Assembly: GCA_913030785.1 (NCBI GenBank)
Contig: CAJWER010000005.1
Coordinates: 1 to 31,141 of the forward strand
Direction: 5' to 3'
Length of the DNA: 31,141 nucleotides
DNA from: an uncultured Chloroflexota bacterium
Lineage (GTDB): Bacteria; Chloroflexota; Dehalococcoidia; Lucifugimonadales; CAJWER01
The translations under genes were made by a program, and so were the position numbers. Below are positions 24,207 to 31,141 of the stretch, one piece after another. Under the pieces are notes generated by a model, which was given only the letters and a program-made list of their open reading frames with translations, was not told the origin of the DNA and searched no databases. Position 1 is the stretch's first letter. Each line of letters opens with the position of its first letter.

Positions 24207-24839
24207 CTATCCCGGATTGGCTGCCAGGATCCAGAGCCAAGTCTCGGTTTCGTCGTTGAAGTCGTGGGTCTTCTGATCTGCCATGACGATCTGCAACCCT
24301 GCTTCCGCAACCATGCGTTGGTTGGTGATGGCGTCGTAGTTGCTCCAGTACATGGGCGCCCCAAAAAAGTCGTCTTCATAGCTTGCGGCCTGACCTTTGC
24401 CCGACGCGCTGAGGCTGCCCATGAACACTCCGCCGGGCCTGAGCCAGCGGACAACACATTGGAACAAGGCGTAGTGCTCCTCCCTCGGCACATGGATTAT
24501 CGAATAGAAGGCGGTCACCGCGTCGAAGCTGTCCGGCGGGAAATCGACCTCTGCGATGTCTGCTGTCACGAATGTGGCATTCGGCACGTTCTTCCGCGCG
24601 CGCGCTATCTGTCCAGGCGAGATATCGACGCCGGTGACGTCGAAGTCCTCAGCGAGGCGCATGGTCGTTGGAATACCGGCCCCGCAGCCCAGGTCGAGCA
24701 GGGTTGCGCCCCGCTGAAGGCGCTCCGACAGGGTGTCCAGGTACCATTCGCGGTCGAGGGTGCGCCCCTCCACCGCCTGTGCTGTGTAGGCGTCGCCGAT
24801 GGCGTCGTAGCCGTCCGCGACGAGCTGCTTCGGGTCCAC
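24207..24839 (-). CDS. Class I SAM-dependent methyltransferase
   Basis: A 210-aa Rossmann methyltransferase. Motif I is LLDLGCGAGIPT, followed by VTGVDISPGQIARAR and an acidic FVTADIAEVDF that together bind SAM; RWLRPGGVFMGS is the later conserved strand. The methyl acceptor is unknown. I prefer GTG 24839 (product MDPKQLVADGYDAIG), 4 bp after the DUF402 stop with AAGGAG 10 nt upstream. The longer start at 24872 would overlap the neighbour by 29 bp. Confidence 0.85.
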   Translation of the reverse strand: MDPKQLVADGYDAIGDAYTAQAVEGRTLDREWYLDTLSERLQRGATLLDLGCGAGIPTTMRLAEDFDVTGVDISPGQIARARKNVPNATFVTADIAEVDFPPDSFDAVTAFYSIIHVPREEHYALFQCVVRWLRPGGVFMGSLSASGKGQAASYEDDFFGAPMYWSNYDAITNQRMVAEAGLQIVMADQKTHDFNDETETWLWILAANPG

Positions 24840-24843
24840 GTGC

Positions 24844-25554
24844 CTAATGCTCCTTACCAGACGACGCGCCATTGCCGAGGCGATTTCCCGTCGTCAGATT
24901 CAGATCGTACCCCGGCGCGTCGGCCCACTCGGGATGGACGGTGGGGATGGCCCACTCCGGATCAGGAGCCCAGTCGGCGAAGGAGTCATCGAAGGGGAAA
25001 TGCCGTTGCTGCGCCATGGCGATAACTTCGTTGCCGTCTGCAAAAAAACCGTCCGTTTGGGCCTGCGTGAAAACGCCGACCGAGACCCATTCCGCTGCCA
25101 TATCGCCATCCTTCCAATGCCATGTGAGGTCAGGCATGACCACCAGGTCGAGGGAATTGTCGGTCGTATCGACCCCGATCTCGGTCCTGACAAAAGGGGC
25201 TTCCAGGTTGACGTACCAGCCGCTGAACCGGCGGGGCGAGTTTTGACTCCAGTGCAGCCAGATTGAGTACGGCTTCCCAGGCAGCATTAAGCGCAGACAT
25301 TCGCCCCGACGGAACTCGTCCACCGGATGCTCACCGTGGATCAGGTCCTTTACCGGGCTGTTTCGGTCAGCCATGTCCACTCTCTTCATCCGCGTGCCGA
25401 CCGGCATCCATAACGCCAGCATGTCGGGCGTGTCTTCGACCACGACGTAGGGCCAGCCCTGAAGCATGCCGGGCCTTCCACGCACGTGGCGGTGGGAGTG
25501 TCCCACATAGCGCATGGTGATCTGGTCGCCTCGTTGCCAACGGCTGCCTGTCAT
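24844..25554 (-). CDS. DUF402 domain protein
   Basis: A 236-aa protein whose central region (GTRMKRVDMADR early, then NLEAPFVRTEIGVDTTDNSLDLVV) is the DUF402/FomD-like barrel. Known relatives hydrolyse nucleoside 5'-diphosphates or nucleotidyl phosphonates with a divalent metal; the acidic residues in the DTTDNSLDLVV-WHWKDGD region are candidate ligands. The substrate here is not known. It is transcribed after the NUDIX gene (32 bp gap) and before the methyltransferase. Confidence 0.78.
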   Translation of the reverse strand: MTGSRWQRGDQITMRYVGHSHRHVRGRPGMLQGWPYVVVEDTPDMLALWMPVGTRMKRVDMADRNSPVKDLIHGEHPVDEFRRGECLRLMLPGKPYSIWLHWSQNSPRRFSGWYVNLEAPFVRTEIGVDTTDNSLDLVVMPDLTWHWKDGDMAAEWVSVGVFTQAQTDGFFADGNEVIAMAQQRHFPFDDSFADWAPDPEWAIPTVHPEWADAPGYDLNLTTGNRLGNGASSGKEH

Positions 25555-25586
25555 TGCCCTGTCACGTTCACCTCACCCACGCTCCG

Positions 25587-26066
25587 CTACTTCAGTATGA
25601 CCGTGCCTGCAAAGGCTGCCAGGTCACTCAGGGCCTCCTGGTATCGATCGGGCATCTGGTTCGCCGCCCAGAAGCGGGCGTCCACGGACTCGTCGGTCTC
25701 GGTCACGAGGGAGCCCTTCCACTCGTCGACACGAAAGGCGAAGTGTATGGGCTGATGCTCGCCCCCGAAGGCATTGGTGAACACGAACCGGGGCTCAGAG
25801 TAGATCGCGAATAGTGTTGCCGAGATGACCTCCAGCCCGGTCTCCTCGCGGACCTCACGCACCAGCGTATCGTAAACGGAGTAGCCCAGTTCCATGCTTC
25901 CACCGGGTATGGCCCACTCCAGATTGTCGCTGCGCTGGATCAGGAGAATCTGCCCATTGTCGTCCTGAATCACCGCCGACGCCCCCGGTGTGATCAACAT
26001 GCGATTCCCCACGGCGGCCCTGAGTTGACCCAGGTACGATGCCTCCCATCCCGGTGAGCTCTTCAT
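25587..26066 (-). CDS. NUDIX hydrolase
   Basis: A 159-aa protein. The Nudix helix has the catalytic REVREETG (70-77) preceded by GGSMELG, but the first Glu of the Nudix box is Tyr62 (GYS instead of GES). Family members cleave nucleoside diphosphates linked to another group. The metal-binding Glu pair is intact, so activity is likely. ATG 26066 has AGGAGT 6 nt upstream and lies 8 bp after the amidohydrolase stop; longer frames run into that gene. Confidence 0.85.
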   Translation of the reverse strand: MKSSPGWEASYLGQLRAAVGNRMLITPGASAVIQDDNGQILLIQRSDNLEWAIPGGSMELGYSVYDTLVREVREETGLEVISATLFAIYSEPRFVFTNAFGGEHQPIHFAFRVDEWKGSLVTETDESVDARFWAANQMPDRYQEALSDLAAFAGTVILK

Positions 26067-26074
26067 CGATACTC

Positions 26075-27160
26075 CTATGCGGTGAATAGGCGGGTCACGT
26101 TGCCGCCACAAATCTTTTCCATGTCGTCTGCCGAGATGAAGTCGCAGTGGTTGCGAAGGTAATCCAAGGACTGCAGGTAGGTGCAATGCCGCTCGACGTT
26201 TGGCATGTCCGAGCCCCAGGCCAGCCTGTCCGGGCCGAGCCTTTGGAAGTACTCGTGCAAGATGGGTTGCGCTTCCGAATACGGGTACTCCCAGATTGCG
26301 CCCTGGAATATGGGAATCAGCAATTCGACGATAATGTTCGAGTTCTCCAGGGGCGCCCAGGCCTCTTCCGGAATCTCAATGCGGCCGTCGGTCATGAACC
26401 GGCTTAGGGCGAGGCCGTGAGGGTACAGCACGGGCAGGTCGCCGTACCGCTCCAGCCAGCGCCCGAAGGCGGCAAGCTCCGCGAGATAGGGGTCTGGGCC
26501 TGGGGCCGCTGGGGTCACGTTCATGTAGACGGGGATACGCATCTCCCTCACATGGTCCCAGAACGGGTGGAACACCGGGTCATCGAAAGCCTCGTTGCGC
26601 TCGTGCATCGCCAGGTTGCCCGTCTGGAACCAGAGCCCGTGGAGCCCCAGCTCGCCTATGGCTCGCTCCAGCGTCCGGAGCTGTCCGGGCTGGTCGGCGA
26701 GCCACTCGTCGATCATCGCCAGCCCCCAGAACCTGTCCGGGGACTGCTTCACAGCGTTCGATATGTACCTGTTGAGCCTACCGTAGAGGTGTCCGGTCTG
26801 TAGTACGGCCCTGTCCACGCCTATGTAGTTCATCTGGGCTACCATCAGCTCTGGTGGCGCCGAGAGCTGCGTTAGCGTCGGCGGGAGGTACTGCTTGTGA
26901 TAATTGGCGCCATCGACGGACCAGGTGAGACGGCCGAACCCGCCCCCGTGAAAGTCCACGTCCGTCAGATCCTTCAGGGTAGTGCCGTCTCCCTCGATTA
27001 GCTTCTGCCTAGATGTGATTGTGTTGTCAGCGGTTCGCTGAGTAGGCATGTGGTGGCCTGCCATCTGGTGCTGTAGATACCTGGTATGGCCGCGCTTGGA
27101 GGCGAACCCCGACGGCCCCCCAAGGGGCGGGAAGATATGTGCATGGGAGTCGACGATCAC
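26075..27160 (-). CDS. Amidohydrolase_2 family metal-dependent hydrolase (second)
   Basis: A 361-aa TIM-barrel hydrolase. GTG 27160 gives MIVDSHAHIF, which places HxH at His6/His8 as in the other amidohydrolase, with CGAGGA upstream. Later motifs are YPHGL (His site) and AWGSDMPNVE (catalytic Asp). It differs from the first copy by an extended insert (residues 15-90) rich in His. The substrate is unknown; a ring-cleaving or decarboxylating role is typical for the family. An alternative start is TTG 27178. Confidence 0.82.
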   Translation of the reverse strand: MIVDSHAHIFPPLGGPSGFASKRGHTRYLQHQMAGHHMPTQRTADNTITSRQKLIEGDGTTLKDLTDVDFHGGGFGRLTWSVDGANYHKQYLPPTLTQLSAPPELMVAQMNYIGVDRAVLQTGHLYGRLNRYISNAVKQSPDRFWGLAMIDEWLADQPGQLRTLERAIGELGLHGLWFQTGNLAMHERNEAFDDPVFHPFWDHVREMRIPVYMNVTPAAPGPDPYLAELAAFGRWLERYGDLPVLYPHGLALSRFMTDGRIEIPEEAWAPLENSNIIVELLIPIFQGAIWEYPYSEAQPILHEYFQRLGPDRLAWGSDMPNVERHCTYLQSLDYLRNHCDFISADDMEKICGGNVTRLFTA

Positions 27161-27195
27161 GGGCTGGTTCCTCGGCAACCAATCTACTGGCTGTT

Positions 27196-27236
27196 ATATA
27201 CGGGGAGTGCAGAGGGGCCGCGCCCCTTTACACGAT
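27196..27236 (-). repeat. Partial GAGGGACACCCTC-family relative
   Basis: The hairpin AGGGGC-CGC-GCCCCT (27213-27227) with flanking CGGGGAGTGCAG and CACGATCC resembles the second hairpin of copy 1 (9453-9467) and the CCCTCTGCACACC end of copies 3 and 4. It lies just upstream of the second amidohydrolase start. Confidence 0.45.
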
Positions 27237-27237
27237 C

Positions 27238-28008
27238 CTACTGAGCAGTGAATCCGCCGTCGATGACCAGTTCCGCGCCGGTGACGAAGGAGGCCTCATC
27301 CGAGGCCAGGAACAGGATGCCGTAAGCGATCTCATCCGCCAGGCCGAGCCGTCCCATGGGTACTGTGGCCAATCGTGGGTTGATCAGCTCGGGGTCGGAG
27401 AAGAAAGGAGCGGTCATTGGCGTTGTCACGAAGCCGGGGTGAACGGAATTGACCCGGATTCCCTCTTTTGCGTACTGCACCGCCGCGGCCTTTGTGAAGA
27501 TTCGGCTGGCGCCCTTGGCAGCGTGGTAGGCGGTAGATGATGGGCTGCCCACGAGCCCGAATATCGAAGACACGTTGATGATGGAGCCGCCGCCGGTCCT
27601 ACGCATCTCCGGTATGGCGGCCCTGGTTCCCAGGAACGTGGCGGTGGAGTGGACCGCCATCTGCTCTTCCCACATCTCCAGGGTCGTACCCTCGACATCG
27701 GCACGGGAGACCGTACCAGCATTGTTCACCAGCACGTCTAGTTTGGAATAGCGGGCAATTGTAGCCTCCATCGCGGCTGCCCAACTGACCTCGGACGTGA
27801 CGTCCAGCCGGAAGAAAACGGCCTCGCCGCCATCATTGTTGATCTGCTCAGCGGTTAATTTGCCAGACTCCTCGTCGATGTCTGCGATGACAACTATCGC
27901 TCCCTCTCGGGAGAACAGCCGCGCGGCGGCACCGCCGAATCCCATGAGACGTCCCTCGACGCCCTTCGCCGCCCCGGTGATCAGGGCGACCTTTCCATCG
28001 AGTCTCAT
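27238..28008 (-). CDS. Short-chain dehydrogenase/reductase
   Basis: A 256-aa SDR. NNAG at 95-98, Ser147/148, Tyr161 and Lys165 (AYHAAKG) make the catalytic set complete, and the C-terminus (LVIDGGFTAQ) is classical. The coenzyme loop is unusual: TGAAKG is followed by VEGRLMGFGGAAARLF, about six extra residues compared with the usual TGxxxGIG. ATG 28008 has a near-perfect GGAGGTGAT 4 nt upstream. Substrate unknown; it follows the CPT-like gene by 56 bp. Confidence 0.88.
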   Translation of the reverse strand: MRLDGKVALITGAAKGVEGRLMGFGGAAARLFSREGAIVVIADIDEESGKLTAEQINNDGGEAVFFRLDVTSEVSWAAAMEATIARYSKLDVLVNNAGTVSRADVEGTTLEMWEEQMAVHSTATFLGTRAAIPEMRRTGGGSIINVSSIFGLVGSPSSTAYHAAKGASRIFTKAAAVQYAKEGIRVNSVHPGFVTTPMTAPFFSDPELINPRLATVPMGRLGLADEIAYGILFLASDEASFVTGAELVIDGGFTAQ

Positions 28009-28064
28009 CGGATCACCTCCGCCGGTCCAGTGGATGCTGGCAGCGATTATAACCTGACTACCCG

Positions 28065-28712
28065 TCAGCATTCAGCCTCGTCGGTTTGCATCTCTGCAAG
28101 GCGTCGGAATGCTAGAGGTGCAGGACCATCGTCGAGGTGACGTCGTATCGCCTGCGCACATTCTGTCGGACTCAACAACCAGGTATCGACCTCCATGTCG
28201 TAGATGCCGGGTTTGTGGACCTCACGCTGCCACCGGTGGACCGGCTCCGGGACAGGAGCATCCGCCGGGACGTCCTGTCCCTTAAGCCAGGTGTTGCGGC
28301 GTCGTTCCCATATGACCTCAATGGAGCATCGGACCCCAACGAAAAGGACGGGTAGCCTGTCCAGGCGTCGTGCACAACCGGCGAGGATTGCGCTAGGCGC
28401 CGAGTAGTCGTCGTGGTGACCGACGTCGACTACGACGTTCAGGCATAATCGGCTGTGGGCGGCGATGGACTCGTACATTGCGGCGTATAGGATTGCCACG
28501 AGGGGTTCGAGGGATGGGAATTTTGCTCCCGGGCGCAGCCCGATCCCAGGACTGTAGCGCTCCGGCATGACCTGCTCTTTGAAAGCATCGACACCCAGGT
28601 TCATCCAGGGGCCGTCGAAGGTGTTCTGGATTGCGGCGACGATGCTCGACTTGCCTGATCACGGGACGCCGTTCAAGATGACGATCTGTCCAGCATCAGG
28701 TGTCTGTGCCAT
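28065..28712 (-). pseudogene. Chloramphenicol-phosphotransferase-like gene interrupted by TGA in the Walker A motif
   Basis: From ATG 28712 the frame reads MAQTPDAGQIVILNGVP, then TGA (28659-28661), then SGKSSIVAAIQNTFDGPW, NLGVD and the rest of a CPT-family kinase (VVVDVGHHDDY, VLFVGVRC, YDMEVDT). The TGA is codon 18, the fourth position of GxxxxGKS, where Arg (CGA) or Gly (GGA) could have been. The downstream frame is otherwise intact over 198 codons. Family members phosphorylate hydroxyl groups of small molecules. A start at 28604 would give a protein without a P-loop. It may be a recent pseudogene, a sequence error, or readthrough. Confidence 0.75.
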
Positions 28713-28747
28713 GATCCTTCGTGCCTCCATTGAATAACCACCAACTG

Positions 28748-28789
28748 ACGACTAACTTTAGCTGCTCTTCTGGGCACAATACGACTAAC
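28748..28789. promoter_or_regulatory. 9-bp direct repeat in the divergent serS/CPT region
   Basis: ACGACTAAC occurs at 28748-28756 and 28781-28789, 33 bp apart (about three helical turns). It may be a binding site for a regulator of either divergent gene. The length is short, so coincidence is possible. Confidence 0.25.
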
Positions 28790-28818
28790 CAAAATGAAAT
28801 CGTTCGATCGGCTACTAA

Positions 28819-28846
28819 GCTATATAGCGGCCGATGGCGCTATACT
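28819..28846 (+). promoter_or_regulatory. Candidate serS promoter with inverted repeat
   Basis: TATACT at 28841-28846 is a -10 match about 37 bp before the serS start; no good -35 was found. The region also has a 10-bp palindrome GCTATATAGC (28819-28828) and an inverted repeat TATAGCG-N8-CGCTATA (28823-28844) overlapping the -10. No T-box signature (TGGnACCGCG) was seen. Confidence 0.35.
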
Positions 28847-28882
28847 GGACCCGTGATCCGAAGTGGCTGCTAGGAGGTTGTG

Positions 28883-30142
28883 TTGCTAGCAATTGAGCTG
28901 ATCCGGGCTGAACCCGACCGAGTTAAGCGCGCTGTAGAATCGCGCGGCGACGCGGTCGATATCGACCGCATTCTGGAGCTGGATGGGCGACGGCGTGTCG
29001 TGGCCCGGGAAGCTGACGACCTCCGGGCGGTTCGCAAAGAGGCGAGCAAGGAGATTGGCAGGACAAAAGAGAAGCCTCCGGAGCTGATACAGCAGATGCG
29101 GGACGTTGGAGAGAAGATTAAGGGGCTAGACGAGGAGGCGCGAATCGTCGCGTCGGAGCTCGACGCCCTGATGCTTACTGTACCCAATATCCCCGACGAC
29201 GACGTGCCCCTCGGGGCAGACGACTCGGAAAACGTGCTTCTGCGCACAGTCGGAGAACAGCCCTCTTTCGACTTTACACCGCTGCCGCACTATGAACTGG
29301 GCGAGCGGCTGGACATCATAGATTTTCAGCGCGGCGTGAAGCTTTCTGGCTCGCGCTTCTACGTACTCAAGGGCAAGGGAGCCAGGCTCCAACGCGCGCT
29401 CATCTCCTGGATGCTCGACCTCCACTCCGATGAACACGGCTACCGGGAAATGTACCTCCCGGACATGGTGACCCGGGAGACGGCCACCGGCTCCGGGCAG
29501 CTACCGAAATTCAGCGAAACCATGTATCACGATGAAGAGGATGACCTGTGGATGATCCCCACCGCCGAGGTGCCCATTACGGGTCTGCACGCTGGGGAGA
29601 TACTTACCCCGGGTGAGCTACCGTTCCGGTACGTCGCCCACACCCCTTGCTTCCGCCGCGAGAAGGCTGCGGCCGGCAAGGACACCAGGGGCATCAAACG
29701 GGTCCACCAGTTCGAGAAGGTGGAAATGTTCAAGTTCGTCGAAGCAGGGAATTCGAAAGACGAACTTGAGACGATGGTGGCGGACGCCGAGGATGTGTGT
29801 GCGCGCCTGGGTCTGGCCTACCAGGTCTCGCTCCTATGCACGGGGGACCTGGGAGTCGCTTCGACCAGGACCTACGACCTGAATGTGTGGGCGCCCGGGG
29901 TCGCGGAGTGGCTGGAGGTCAGCTCCTGCTCCAACTGCACCGACTACCAGTCCCGCAGGTCCAGCGTTCGGTATCGGCCTGAAGTTGGTGCTCGACCCGA
30001 GTTTCCACACACACTGAACGGCTCCGGGCTGGCGATTCCCAGAACGATGATCGCGATAATGGAGCACTATCAGCAGGCCGACGGCACCATCGTCGTCCCA
30101 GAGGTGCTGCGCCCCTACACCCGCTTCGACATCATCTCCTAG
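28883..30142 (+). CDS. serS: Seryl-tRNA synthetase
   Basis: A 419-aa class II synthetase. The N-terminal MLAIELIRAEPDRVK and a long coiled-coil (residues about 28-100) bind tRNA-Ser. Motif 2 is near 258-281 (FRREKAAAGKDTRGIKRVHQ), and motif 3 near 390-405 (GSGLAIPRTMIAIMEHYQ). It charges tRNA-Ser (and initiator for Sec where present) with serine. I prefer TTG 28883, 5 nt after AGGAGG; GTG 28880 would leave only 2 nt. The 15-bp gene-end repeat begins at the last base of its stop codon. Confidence 0.95.
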   Translation: MLAIELIRAEPDRVKRAVESRGDAVDIDRILELDGRRRVVAREADDLRAVRKEASKEIGRTKEKPPELIQQMRDVGEKIKGLDEEARIVASELDALMLTVPNIPDDDVPLGADDSENVLLRTVGEQPSFDFTPLPHYELGERLDIIDFQRGVKLSGSRFYVLKGKGARLQRALISWMLDLHSDEHGYREMYLPDMVTRETATGSGQLPKFSETMYHDEEDDLWMIPTAEVPITGLHAGEILTPGELPFRYVAHTPCFRREKAAAGKDTRGIKRVHQFEKVEMFKFVEAGNSKDELETMVADAEDVCARLGLAYQVSLLCTGDLGVASTRTYDLNVWAPGVAEWLEVSSCSNCTDYQSRRSSVRYRPEVGARPEFPHTLNGSGLAIPRTMIAIMEHYQQADGTIVVPEVLRPYTRFDIIS

Positions 30143-30156
30143 GTGCTGCGCACGCT
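30142..30156 (+). repeat. 15-bp gene-end repeat, copy 3
   Basis: GGTGCTGCGCACGCT starts at the last base of the serS stop codon and continues AAGTTGGGCGGGG, similar to the extension of copy 2. Confidence 0.75.
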
Positions 30157-30224
30157 AAGTTGGGCGGGGGCGGTGCTCAGGGGATCATGGTTCGACATAA
30201 TTTGGCCCAAGGGAGAAGAACATC

Positions 30225-30590
30225 ATGGTTGCCGTACGTAACTGGCGCGAGGCCACACCGGTCGTTTCTCATGAGAGCGCCATTATCTGGCGGATACTCG
30301 ACGAGGTGGGCACCGAGGGGCTGGGCGACGAGGAAGCGCCGCTCCAGGGTATCCAGTCCCTGACCATCCACCGCATGCAGGCGGGCAAGAGCGGCGACTA
30401 CCACGAGCACGAGGATCGGGAGCAGGTGTACTACTTCACTGAGGGCCGCGCGAAGATGAAGATCGACGGCGACATCTATGAGCTCAAAGAAGGGGACGCA
30501 GTATGCGTTCCCCCGAAGACCAAGCACCAGATTATCAACGATAGCGACGACTGGGTCGCCCATCTAATCATCACGGCATGGGTGAGGTGA
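30225..30590 (+). CDS. Cupin-domain protein
   Basis: A 121-aa small cupin. His60, His62, Glu66 (YHEHEDREQ) and His101 (KTKHQI) are the metal ligands of the two cupin motifs, and YYFTEGRAKM and LKEGDAVCVPP are the flanking strands. It probably binds one divalent metal; enzymatic or binding function is not assigned. GGGAGAAG precedes the ATG. Its end overlaps the start of the arsenate reductase-like gene. Confidence 0.85.
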   Translation: MVAVRNWREATPVVSHESAIIWRILDEVGTEGLGDEEAPLQGIQSLTIHRMQAGKSGDYHEHEDREQVYYFTEGRAKMKIDGDIYELKEGDAVCVPPKTKHQIINDSDDWVAHLIITAWVR

Positions 30591-30994
30591 CCGAAGTCCT
30601 GTTCGTCTGCGTTCACAACGCGGGTCGCAGCCAGATGGCGGCGGCCCTGTTCAACTATGCCGCTGTCGAGCGAGGCCTGGCGGCGCGGGCCGAGTCGGCG
30701 GGAACGATGCCAGCCGGCGGAGTGCACCCCACCGTTGTCGACTCCATGCGCGAGCTGTCTCTCGACATCTCGGACGCACGTCCCGCCCTGCTCACGGACG
30801 AGATGATCGAATCGGCCGAGAGGGTAGTGACGATGGGGTGTGCCGTCGACGGAGATGCATGTCCGGCCATACTGCTCAAGGATGTCGAGGATTGGGGGCT
30901 GCCCGATCCGAAGGGCGTGCCTCCAGAGAAGGTTCGAGCGATAAGGGACACCATCTCCGAGCGCGTCAGCCAGTTGTTGGACGAGTGGGTGTAG
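30578..30994 (+). CDS. Thioredoxin-coupled arsenate reductase / low-molecular-weight phosphatase
   Basis: A 138-aa protein. The phosphatase loop CVHNAGRS has Cys11 and Arg17. Cys88 and Cys95 (MGCAVDGDACP) match the redox triad of the S. aureus pI258 ArsC type, and Asp110-Pro111 is the catalytic acid site. It should reduce arsenate to arsenite with thioredoxin, with weak tyrosine-phosphatase activity as an alternative. ATG 30578 overlaps the cupin by 13 bp; GTG 30587 would give a GTGA overlap and is an equal candidate. No ars efflux gene is in the window. Confidence 0.88.
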   Translation: MGEVTEVLFVCVHNAGRSQMAAALFNYAAVERGLAARAESAGTMPAGGVHPTVVDSMRELSLDISDARPALLTDEMIESAERVVTMGCAVDGDACPAILLKDVEDWGLPDPKGVPPEKVRAIRDTISERVSQLLDEWV

Positions 30995-31049
30995 CGTGTC
31001 CGCCCGTTGAGAGTGGGCATGTTGAACCGCCGTCGCGAAGCCGCTTTCC

Positions 31050-31141
31050 GACCGGGAAGAGCAGAAAAAAGAAAACAATAGAATATTCTGAGGGACACCC
31101 TCAGGCTCCCGGCAGAAGGGGCTTTTCCCTCTGCACACCCC
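31050..31141 (-). repeat. GAGGGACACCCTC-family repeat, copy 4 (runs off the window end)
   Basis: GAGGGACACCCTC at 31090-31102; bases 31087-31116 are identical to 15231-15260. The end CCCTCTGCACACC matches copy 3. The left part (A-rich) differs from copies 2 and 3. Orientation is the same as copies 1-3. Confidence 0.75.

Noticed and set aside
28713..28882. T-box leader upstream of serS
   Set aside because: No TGGnACCGCG-type T-box bulge or terminator/antiterminator pair was found.
30476..31138. 220-aa minus-strand frame at the right end
   Set aside because: Shadow of the arsenate reductase and cupin genes plus the terminal repeat.

Overview
The window looks like a piece of a marine Chloroflexota genome, most likely the SAR202/Dehalococcoidia side. 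The taxonomy is inference from gene content: an Agl23-type (TIGR03663) protein beside a DUF2298 (TIGR03662-type) protein, a pairing typical of Archaea and Chloroflexi; a DUF5679 mini zinc ribbon; many TTG/GTG starts; and GC-rich, densely packed genes. No rRNA, tRNA, CRISPR array, transposase or prophage gene was seen.

Layout. 1-2017 (+): the 3' end of a beta-propeller/glycosidase-like gene, a 46-aa DUF5679 protein, and a lipoprotein gene broken by a frameshift. 10040-2074 (-): a redox block in transcription order nuoE, nuoF, nuoG-like, a zinc-ribbon membrane protein, a ferredoxin-NADP reductase-like flavoprotein and an ATP-NAD/AcoX-type kinase. 17815-10246 (-): a membrane/surface-glycan block of DUF2298 protein, Agl23-like protein, UPF0104/LPG-synthase-TM flippase-like protein and FAD oxidoreductase; the last two overlap by ATGA. 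20417-17872 (-): a 53-aa orphan protein, ftsY and a homocysteine S-methyltransferase family gene. 20563-21474 (+): a CysB-like LysR regulator divergent from the 53-aa gene, with a perfect palindrome between them. 21550-23352: a zinc-ribbon mini-protein, RNA 2',3'-cyclic phosphodiesterase (thpR), a small acidic protein and a 3'-truncated FIST-domain gene. 28712-23355 (-): a catabolic/hydrolytic block with two amidohydrolases, a methyltransferase, a DUF402 protein, a NUDIX hydrolase, an SDR and a chloramphenicol-phosphotransferase-like gene with a TGA inside its Walker A motif. 28883-30994 (+): serS, a cupin and a thioredoxin-type arsenate reductase/phosphatase.

The least-explained material is in the repeats. 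One family built around GAGGGACACCCTC occurs four times, plus one partial relative, usually just upstream of minus-strand genes (nuoF, agl23-like, homocysteine methyltransferase, amidohydrolase). A separate 15-bp element, GGTGCTGCGCACGCT, occurs exactly three times, always at the 3' end of a gene and in the sense direction (FNR-like gene, ftsY, serS). A 119-bp inverted-repeat (MITE-like) element sits between the Agl23-like gene and the flippase gene. Three genes in the window appear decayed (lipoprotein frameshift, FIST truncation, CPT nonsense codon).

The two most system-like candidates are the NuoEFG/FNR/kinase redox module, whose G subunit keeps a formate-dehydrogenase-like body without the catalytic Cys, and the four-gene DUF2298-Agl23-flippase-FAD oxidoreductase cluster.
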